Shown one piece after another: positions 54,393 through 61,093 of a stretch of 64,000 bases of DNA. The stretch comes from Flavobacterium sp. W4I14 (GTDB lineage: Bacteria; Bacteroidota; Bacteroidia; Sphingobacteriales; Sphingobacteriaceae), in the NCBI GenBank assembly GCA_030817875.1, contig JAUSZU010000001.1, positions 2,604,001 to 2,668,000 of the forward strand, written 5' to 3'. The position numbers and the translations under genes were made by a program. Numbering within the stretch: position 1 is the stretch's first letter; each line of letters starts with the position of its first letter. The notes beneath the pieces are model-generated. The model had not been told where the DNA came from and ran no database searches. It saw nothing but the letters and a program-made list of their open reading frames with translations.

Positions 54393-54599
54393 ATGTTAAA
54401 AACTAAAAAGATGATTATGGGATTTATTAAAAATGCACTTATCGGAATCGCGATTTTTGAAGGGATTAAATACCTGACCAAAAAAGACGCACTGGGTTAT
54501 TCTAAACTGGACGAGCTAAAAGAAAAAGCACCGGGGTGGATAGAGAAAGCGAAAACGGCCACAAATGATATAAAGGCCGGGCAGCTGCCCCAGCTTTAG
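54393..54599 (+). CDS. Small membrane-associated protein, YtxH-like
   Basis: A 68-residue protein (start ATG 54393; internal ATGs at 54411 and 54417 are alternatives). The N-terminal half has one hydrophobic segment (MGFIKNALIGIAIFEGIKYL). The C-terminal half is an amphipathic helix with KLDELKEKAPGWIEKAKTAT. I see no enzymatic motif. Proteins of this look are common next to stress-response genes in Pedobacter-type genomes. It is followed by a strong terminator, so it forms its own unit. Confidence 0.65.
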   Translation: MLKTKKMIMGFIKNALIGIAIFEGIKYLTKKDALGYSKLDELKEKAPGWIEKAKTATNDIKAGQLPQL

Positions 54600-54605
54600 C
54601 AGAAC

Positions 54606-54634
54606 GGCCGCTACACGCGGCCTTTTCTTTTTTT
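54606..54634 (+). terminator. Intrinsic terminator after the small YtxH-like gene
   Basis: GGCCGC-TACAC-GCGGCC at 54606-54622 followed by TTTTCTTTTTTT, 6 bases after the stop codon. A textbook plus-strand terminator. Confidence 0.85.
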
Positions 54635-54651
54635 AAACCAAAACATTAAAA

Positions 54652-55110
54652 ATGAGTATACAAAATATCCATTATCTGAATCCACTTTTAAGCATAGAGC
54701 AGATTACGGCATTGGAGAAGGCTGCCGAACGCCACTCACAGCAGGCTAATATGGATTTTAAAATCCATTCGGTTGATGGCAACGTTATACAGGTGGAAAC
54801 GGGCCAGGGCGAAACAGCCTCCGGAAAATATGCCACCAGGCAGGTGCTTGTTAAACGGACCGAAGAGCTGTTTGAGAAACGGCTTCCGGGATTTGAAATA
54901 CATGTTACCGCCAATGCTGTTTTACCCGCTCCAACCGATGTGGTTAACGTTTCCTGGATCGACAAAAAAATGCAGCAAAAGGGACTGCGTATCAAGCAGA
55001 TTGCCTTTGAAACCGGCATTGACCGGGAAAGTATCTCCGACTAGGTAACTGGCAAAAGGGCAATGGGCAAAACCGTTAAGGCAATGTTCTATTTTTATCT
55101 ATCAAAATAA
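54652..55110 (+). pseudogene. HTH-ended small protein gene interrupted by an in-frame TAG
   Basis: The first 130 residues (to TAG 55042-55044) begin MSIQNIHYLNPLLSIEQITA, include an alpha/beta region (GFEIHVTANAVLPAPTDVVN) and end in QKGLRIKQIAFETGIDRESI-SD. The frame stays open beyond the TAG for 21 codons (VTGKRAMGKTVKAMFYFYLS, K, TAA 55108-55110), and that extension completes an HTH-type motif, with the TAG most simply replacing a TGG (Trp). The full product would be 152 residues. It lies 18 bases before the second LigD gene and probably shares its transcript. Either a nonsense mutation, an error, or tolerated read-through; I cannot tell which. Confidence 0.65.
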
Positions 55111-55128
55111 CCGTTACAGTTTTAAGCT

Positions 55129-57927
55129 ATGGCAGCACGCAAAAACCATCATCCAGAAATTGGGGGCATGCCGGAGCATGTCGACCCGATGCTCTGTACC
55201 CTGGTAAAAGCGCCCATCGAAAACGGGGAATATCTGTATGAGCTGAAATGGGACGGTTACCGTATTGTCTCCAGGGTAGAAAACAACCAGGTGAGGATGA
55301 ATTCCCGTAGTGGTTTGGATTATACGGCAAAGTATCCCTTAATTGCCGAGGCCTTGCTGTCACTGGACCACGATCTGATGATCGATGGTGAGGTTGTGGT
55401 GCTGAACGGGGAAGGCAAACCCGATTTTGATACGCTACAGCTTTATAACGGCAAAAGAACACCGATCCGCTACTGTGTATTCGACCTGTTGTACCTTGAT
55501 GGGAACAGCCTGATGGAGCTCCCCCTTTACCAGCGCAAGGAACTTCTGGAAACCCTTGTCAAAAAGAACGATATTTTCCTGTTCAGCGAAAGTTTCAAAG
55601 ATGGAAAAATGCTCTATGAAAAAGTACTGGAAGATAACCTCGAAGGGATTGTTGCCAAGAAAAAAGACAGCAGCTATATCCCCGGATCGAGGGGATATGA
55701 GTGGTTGAAGGTTCCTACCCGTAAGCGCCAGGAATTCGTGATCGGTGGATGGGCGGAATCGGATAAATCGAGGTCTTTCAAATCCCTGCTGTTTGGGGCT
55801 TATGAAAACGGAAAGCTGCAATGGATCGGGCGTTCTGGGGGAGGATACAAACAATCGGAAATGCCGGCTATACTAAAACAGCTAGAGGAGATCGAAACAT
55901 CAAAATCGCCCTTTGAAAACAAAATCTTGGATACTAAAGGCGCTAAAATCCATTACGCTAAACCACAGCTTGTTGCCAATTTTGAATTTGCCACCTGGAC
56001 CAGATCACGAAGGATCCGAAAACCCGCTACCTTTCTTGGCTTCCGCAAAGATAAAGACCCAAAAGATGTGGTACTCGAAGTACCACAGGAAATTGAGGCT
56101 GTAGCGCAGGTTTTGCAAGCGCAGCAGGAAGAAGAATCTGGAAAGGAAGAGCAAACAAATATTGGTGATAAGGAAAATATCAAGAATCTTGATAAGTATT
56201 ATCAAAAACGAAGCTTCGACATTACGCCTGAACCTGAAGGAGGCAGCCCCGAAAGTGAAAAGCTGCTTTTTGTGGTCCAGAAACACAATGCCTCTCACCT
56301 GCATTATGATTTCAGGCTAGAGATCAGGGGTGTACTGAAGTCATGGGCGGTACCAAAAGGCCCATCTATGGACCCTGTAGACCACCGCCTGGCCATGGAA
56401 GTGGAAGATCACCCTTTTGATTATAAAGATTTCGAAGGAATTATCCCCGAGGGACAATACGGCGGGGGTACGGTTATGGTATGGGACCATGGCACATACG
56501 AACCCGGCGAAAAAATATTGGGCAAAAAAGAACAGGAACATTGGCTGCTTTCTTCCTATTATAAAAATAAACTCAGCATTATCCTGCACGGAACAAAACT
56601 CAAGGGCAGGTTTAACCTGGTGAAAACCTACGGTAAGGCGGAAAATGCCTGGCTGCTGACCAAGGTTAAGGACGGCGAAGAACTTGATACTGATATCACC
56701 AAAAAAGACCAGTCTGTTATTTCGGGGCTTACGATACTCGAAATCGCGATGGACAGCCATTCTAAGGTCTGGCAGAGCAACCGCATCAATGCTACAGAGA
56801 TTGAATCAAAGACCAATGAAGAGGCGGCCGAACTGGAAGCTGAACTGACCGGACCGGAAATTCTGGATGAACCGAACAATGAAGGGGAAATGGTAAGGCC
56901 GGTTTCACATGCTACCGTAGGCGCGCTGTTCCCCAAATCAAAGAACAAACGCTCTACCCGCAGTAAGCAGTCAACGGAAAGCAACTGGAACAGGATTTTT
57001 GAAGAAAAGATCAAATCTGAAGGCACGATAGTGATCGAAAACGAAACCCTGCAACTTACCAATATCGAAAAGAAACTTTGGAAAGGACTCAATAAAGCCG
57101 GGCTGATTGCTTATTACAACAGTGTTGCTGAATACCTGTTACCGCATATCAAAAACCGGCCATTGTCCCTGCTTATCAAGAATATCAGCGCAGGAGCACC
57201 GGGGTTTTATATTAAAGATATGGAAGGTTCCGAGCCCGATTTTATGGATATCTACTCCACAGTAAGGAAACATCAAGTAAAAGGTAAAGCAGACGTAATC
57301 GATTATGCGGTCTGCAATAACCTCCCTTCCCTGTTATGGCTGATCAACCTGGGCTGCATCGACATCAACCCATGGAACTCTGTTACTTCAAACCCTGAGC
57401 AACCTAATTATATTGCCATAGACCTTGACCCATCTGATGAAGACTTTAAAAAAGTGATAAAAACCGCGCAGGCCGCAAGGGAATACCTGGAGGAACAAAA
57501 CCTGACTGCTTTTATTAAAACATCGGGTAAAACAGGCATGCATATATTCATACCCTGCAAAGGTTTCACCTATCCGCAGGCGAGGCAGCTGGCAGAACAT
57601 ATCTGTGCTGAAATCCATAAGAAAGTACCACTGTTCACTACGCTTGAAGTTTCTGTAGACAAGAGGGGAAAGAAGCTGTTTGTAGATTTCTCCCAGAACG
57701 ATCAGGCCGATACCCTCGCATCGGTTTACTCGGTGAGGCCGGCCAAACAGCCCAATGTATCTGCACCATTGGAATGGGATGAACTTAACAACAACATCAA
57801 ATCGTCAGACTTTACAGTAGAAAATATGCTGGCAAGGTTACAGCAAAAAGGCGATCTCTGGAAAGACCTTCATCATCCAAAGATCAAATCCAAAAACACA
57901 AAAATCCTTAACCAGCTCCTTCAATAG
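55129..57927 (+). CDS. ligD: LigD: ATP-dependent DNA ligase with phosphoesterase and polymerase domains
   Basis: A 932-residue NHEJ-type ligase with order ligase, phosphoesterase, polymerase. Ligase about 15-310: motif I ELKWDGYR with K40, MIDGEVVVLN, NLEGIVAKKKDSSY. Phosphoesterase about 345-500: FVVQKHNASHLHYDFRLEIR with the catalytic His pair, and EGIIPEGQYGGGTVMVWD. After a long charged linker (about 520-625) comes the polymerase/primase domain about 630-932 with YIAIDLDPSDEDF and TSGKTGMHIFIP. It can seal, heal and extend broken ends. Domain order differs from Mycobacterium (Pol-PE-Lig) and Pseudomonas (PE-Lig-Pol). The usual partner Ku is not in the window. Confidence 0.95.
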   Translation: MAARKNHHPEIGGMPEHVDPMLCTLVKAPIENGEYLYELKWDGYRIVSRVENNQVRMNSRSGLDYTAKYPLIAEALLSLDHDLMIDGEVVVLNGEGKPDFDTLQLYNGKRTPIRYCVFDLLYLDGNSLMELPLYQRKELLETLVKKNDIFLFSESFKDGKMLYEKVLEDNLEGIVAKKKDSSYIPGSRGYEWLKVPTRKRQEFVIGGWAESDKSRSFKSLLFGAYENGKLQWIGRSGGGYKQSEMPAILKQLEEIETSKSPFENKILDTKGAKIHYAKPQLVANFEFATWTRSRRIRKPATFLGFRKDKDPKDVVLEVPQEIEAVAQVLQAQQEEESGKEEQTNIGDKENIKNLDKYYQKRSFDITPEPEGGSPESEKLLFVVQKHNASHLHYDFRLEIRGVLKSWAVPKGPSMDPVDHRLAMEVEDHPFDYKDFEGIIPEGQYGGGTVMVWDHGTYEPGEKILGKKEQEHWLLSSYYKNKLSIILHGTKLKGRFNLVKTYGKAENAWLLTKVKDGEELDTDITKKDQSVISGLTILEIAMDSHSKVWQSNRINATEIESKTNEEAAELEAELTGPEILDEPNNEGEMVRPVSHATVGALFPKSKNKRSTRSKQSTESNWNRIFEEKIKSEGTIVIENETLQLTNIEKKLWKGLNKAGLIAYYNSVAEYLLPHIKNRPLSLLIKNISAGAPGFYIKDMEGSEPDFMDIYSTVRKHQVKGKADVIDYAVCNNLPSLLWLINLGCIDINPWNSVTSNPEQPNYIAIDLDPSDEDFKKVIKTAQAAREYLEEQNLTAFIKTSGKTGMHIFIPCKGFTYPQARQLAEHICAEIHKKVPLFTTLEVSVDKRGKKLFVDFSQNDQADTLASVYSVRPAKQPNVSAPLEWDELNNNIKSSDFTVENMLARLQQKGDLWKDLHHPKIKSKNTKILNQLLQ

Positions 57928-57949
57928 CTTTTTCGCTAATTATCCGTAA

Positions 57950-58105
57950 ACTTTTGTAAGCGCAGTCATCGACGCCTATGGCCGTGAACCACCTGCATCA
58001 AGTACGTTGGAACCGGCTCAACCCCGGCCTCCTGGAACGCAGAACCAGCGTAATCAATATACCCGTCATCAGACTTACATCACCAGGCCCGGCACTCCGC
58101 CTTAA
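57950..58105 (+). other. Possible degenerate ORF after ligD
   Basis: An open frame without a start codon reads TFVSAVIDAYGREPPASSTL, then a proline-rich tail to TAA 58103-58105. Its composition is protein-like, but I know no family. The overlapping 66-codon plus frame starting at 57978 looks less natural. The rest of the 57,928-58,284 gap shows nothing else. Confidence 0.2.
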
Positions 58106-58284
58106 AACTTCTGTAACTGAGCTAGCTGCTTCTGCGCCCTTAGCTGCCGAAGGTCTCGTCTTTTCAATTGTCCGGTGATTATGGGTCAATTGTTACTTAA
58201 TAAAAATTGTGCTAAAACAGCACCCATTGCACCCCAAACCAACCAATAACGCCAACTTTTCCGTTTTTTTCCATCGCTTTCCTA

Positions 58285-58929
58285 TCATTTAAAAATTATC
58301 TTGCTAGTCCTGCCCACTTCATACAGAAACAGCGGTACTGACCATCCCATCCAGAAAAGAGAAGGAGATATGTCTTCAAAGCTTCCCAAACTTTGTACAT
58401 AAGGTGTTTTTAGGGCCAAGCCGGAAATTACAAATGCCAGGGTTACCAGGTAACTGCGCATCATCCACTCTCTATGAAGGCTAAATCTTTTTTTAAATGC
58501 AGCATAATAGGCAAGAAACGTAGCGCTAATCCAGACACTTGCCCATACCTGAAGAGAAAACGCATAGGGTAAATTAACCTTATAAGCACTTGTGAAGGCT
58601 AAAGCAACGGCACTAAAACTACTTACCAGCACAGCAAGGAGGTAAAGAAAACCGATAATCCGGTGCAGTTTCCAACTGTAGCCCCTCAGCCGTTTATTAA
58701 ACTGAAGAAAGCCAAAAATGATAGATCCACCGCCTGTTGTGATGTGTGCGATCAAAAACCATTTTACAGTATAATATTTGCCTAAAGCTTCCGGAGTAAG
58801 TTTAAGATAGTGGTCTGCTGTGTGCATAAACGTCCACGTAATAAAAATTACAATTGCCCAAATTAGAACTGCAAGGCCATCGGTTAGGTTGAACTTAAAT
58901 TTCTGTTTACTTGAGGTAGTGCTTTCCAT
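58285..58929 (-). CDS. DUF2306 integral membrane protein
   Basis: A 214-residue membrane protein with about six hydrophobic segments, beginning at LTDGLAVLIWAIVIFITWTF. Conserved features of DUF2306 include KWFLIAHITTGGGSIIFGFL, GYSWKLHRIIGFLYL (His) and RFSLHREWMMRSY (His-Arg). The His residues in the membrane suggest haem or metal binding, but no function is established. It is divergent from an HxlR regulator 133 bases away, which probably controls it. Confidence 0.85.
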   Translation of the reverse strand: MESTTSSKQKFKFNLTDGLAVLIWAIVIFITWTFMHTADHYLKLTPEALGKYYTVKWFLIAHITTGGGSIIFGFLQFNKRLRGYSWKLHRIIGFLYLLAVLVSSFSAVALAFTSAYKVNLPYAFSLQVWASVWISATFLAYYAAFKKRFSLHREWMMRSYLVTLAFVISGLALKTPYVQSLGSFEDISPSLFWMGWSVPLFLYEVGRTSKIIFK

Positions 58930-59017
58930 CTAATTATCCTTTCTTGATTATGGACAGCAAATTTCGCATGTTAAAGAACATCCCACAATACCCGAAAAAA
59001 GATTCGGTAGGCGATGA

Positions 59018-59049
59018 TTGGCTATTCCGGAATCAATCCATTAAATTTG
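59018..59049 (+). promoter_or_regulatory. Bacteroidota-type promoter for the HxlR gene
   Basis: TTG at 59018-59020 and TAAATTTG at 59042-59049, 21 bases apart, match the TTG / TAnnTTTG consensus. The ATG is at 59063, leaving a leader of only about 6-8 bases. Confidence 0.55.
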
Positions 59050-59062
59050 TCAAAAGCTATTT

Positions 59063-59431
59063 ATGTATACCAAAAAAATTAAGGAGAATTTAGACTGTGG
59101 AATTCTTGTAGCAGCCAAAGCTTTTGGAGGGAAGTGGAAATTATGCATTTTAGATGCTATTAAAAGAGGTATGGTACGTCCGGCTGATATTTGCAGATAC
59201 ATTGCTGATGCTTCCCCGCGTGTTATAGAAATGCAGTTGGCAGAATTGTTATTTTTTGGTGTTATTGAGAAGTGCGCGGAAGATGTATATCCGAAAAAAA
59301 CAGAATATGAATTAACCTTACTTGGCGAAAGTATATTGCCAATTCTGACTCAAATGGATAATTGGGGAACCGCGCATTCCAAATTTATAAAAGAGCGTCA
59401 TAAAGAGTTAGAAGAAAGTGGATCAACCTAA
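59063..59431 (+). CDS. HxlR-family winged-helix transcriptional regulator
   Basis: A 122-residue HxlR-type regulator. The family opening CGILVAAKAFGGKWKLCILD (Cys near the N-terminus, then GGKWK) is followed by the winged helix with RPADICRYIADASPRVIEMQ, LAELLFFGVIEK and the wing YPKKTEYELTLLGESILPIL. Such dimers often sense reactive carbonyls or oxidants through the N-terminal Cys and control a divergent gene, here the DUF2306 membrane protein. Confidence 0.9.
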   Translation: MYTKKIKENLDCGILVAAKAFGGKWKLCILDAIKRGMVRPADICRYIADASPRVIEMQLAELLFFGVIEKCAEDVYPKKTEYELTLLGESILPILTQMDNWGTAHSKFIKERHKELEESGST

Positions 59432-59680
59432 CCTTAAGCTGGCAACTACAGGCCGTTCGCGTGTCTGCTACTTTTGGAAGCGATTCATTCAAGAGGACAA
59501 TATAATGTCGGTTACCACAATAATATAAAATTATCCAGTCCATTCGACAACTACAAAGCCTTCAATACAGGTTGACGGATTTTATTGGCAGAAAACCAGC
59601 ACCTATGAAGGTACTTAAAAAATACGGTCCATACTAGAATCTATTTTAGAATAGTAATTTTGATGACAGCTTATTTGATC
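59432..59680. other. Gap before the lactonase-type gene
   Basis: About 250 bases with no convincing gene or signal. The promoter of the lactonase-type gene should be near its right end. Confidence 0.35.
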
Positions 59681-60787
59681 ATGCGTAAATATTTTCTATC
59701 TCTATACCTTATTTTTTGCGGCTTTGTCTCGGAAGGACAGCAAACAGTTCTTTTCATCGGATCCTATAATCTGGACAAATCACTTCCGGGGATCTATGTT
59801 TACAGCTTTGACAACACGACTGGTAAGCTGTCGAAAATAACCGACTGTTCCGGTGTACTCAATCCCTCCTTTCTAACGCTGTCCAATGACGGAAGATACC
59901 TTTATGCGTGCACAGATTCCAGGGCAGGACAAAAGGGAAGCGTCAGCAGTTTCAAATTCGATAGACAGCTGACACCAATCAGTCAGCAACCCACAGGAGC
60001 TGCAAATCCAGTCTACGTAGCACTCGATAAAACAGAGCGATGGTTGCTCAGTGGCAGCTATACCGGAGGTGGTACAGCTGCGTTTCCTGTAGGAAGGAAC
60101 GGTGAGATCGACAAAGCGGCTCAAATCTTCTTATTCCAGGATAGTAGTGTCAAGCAGCAGCAAAAGTCCTCGCATATCCATTCGGTCAACTTTTCTCCCA
60201 ATGGCCAAATGGTTTACCTGCCCGATTTAGGCGCGGACAAAATCCGTGATTTCCATTTTGATGGATCGAAAAAGATGCCGTTAAGCCAAGAATCATTTAC
60301 ACGAACCGCTCCCGGAAGTGGTCCCCGGCACATGGCCTTTCATCCACGAGGAAAATTTGCCTATTGTCTGTCGGAGCTTTCAGGTGCTGTTACGGTTTAC
60401 TTAGTAAAGAATGGGCGGCTGGACTCCATTCAAGAAATTGGGTTACACGACAAATTGCATCAATTTTACAGCAGCGCAGATATCCATCTCTCTCCGGACG
60501 GTCTGTTTTTATATGCATCAAATAGAGGTGAAGAAAATAACATTGCGATATTCCGGGTAAATAATAAATCCGGAAAGCTGACACCTGTTGGCTACCAACC
60601 AACGGAGGGGAATCATCCAAGGAATTTCGTGATTGATCCCTCCGGAAAGTTTCTGCTGGTTGCTAATGAATATTCTGGAAATATTAATGTTTTCCGGCGT
60701 GATACCAATACCGGATTGTTGACAAAGACTGCAAACGGGATTTTGATAAAAGGCCCATCATGCTTAATCATGAAATCCTATCATTAA
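59681..60787 (+). CDS. Secreted lactonase-family seven-bladed beta-propeller (Pgl/YbhE-like)
   Basis: A 368-residue protein taken from ATG 59681, where a signal peptide starts (MRKYFLSLYLIFCGFVSEGQ). Longer starts at 59660 or 59663 are possible. Propeller blades are recognisable: VLNPSFLTLSNDGRYLYACT, IHSVNFSPNGQMVYLPDLGA, GPRHMAFHPRGKFAYCLSEL, DIHLSPDGLFLYASNRGEEN and NHPRNFVIDPSGKFLLVANE. This is the 6-phosphogluconolactonase/YbhE family (PF10282). Because it is exported, cytoplasmic 6-phosphogluconate formation is unlikely; hydrolysis of a sugar lactone in the periplasm fits better. Confidence 0.9.
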   Translation: MRKYFLSLYLIFCGFVSEGQQTVLFIGSYNLDKSLPGIYVYSFDNTTGKLSKITDCSGVLNPSFLTLSNDGRYLYACTDSRAGQKGSVSSFKFDRQLTPISQQPTGAANPVYVALDKTERWLLSGSYTGGGTAAFPVGRNGEIDKAAQIFLFQDSSVKQQQKSSHIHSVNFSPNGQMVYLPDLGADKIRDFHFDGSKKMPLSQESFTRTAPGSGPRHMAFHPRGKFAYCLSELSGAVTVYLVKNGRLDSIQEIGLHDKLHQFYSSADIHLSPDGLFLYASNRGEENNIAIFRVNNKSGKLTPVGYQPTEGNHPRNFVIDPSGKFLLVANEYSGNINVFRRDTNTGLLTKTANGILIKGPSCLIMKSYH

Positions 60788-61093
60788 GTCCATTTGCGCT
60801 GCAGAACCAGCCATTAGCGCCCATCAAATGGCGCAGATTTGGCGCCAAAGTCGTTTAAAATAGCAACATCAGAATCATCAAGCTCTTTTGTTATCATACC
60901 GGGCTTGATGAACTTTTTCATTTCAAAGGATTTGATATCCCAGTCACATCGCAAGACAATTCAAAGTTAAATATCTCGGATTTTTCATATATCCTTTTTG
61001 TATTTCCTCATTTTGGAGTAACTCCGATTCTTTTTGATATCCATCGTAGAACCATTGCGCAATGGTCTAATTCCAGTTGCAAATGCCCCAGGT
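60788..61093. other. Gap between the lactonase-type gene and dnaE2
   Basis: About 300 bases between convergent genes. It contains a GGCGCC-rich stretch (60,818-60,845) with short self-complementary words but no clear U-tract terminator. No gene is recognised. Confidence 0.35.
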
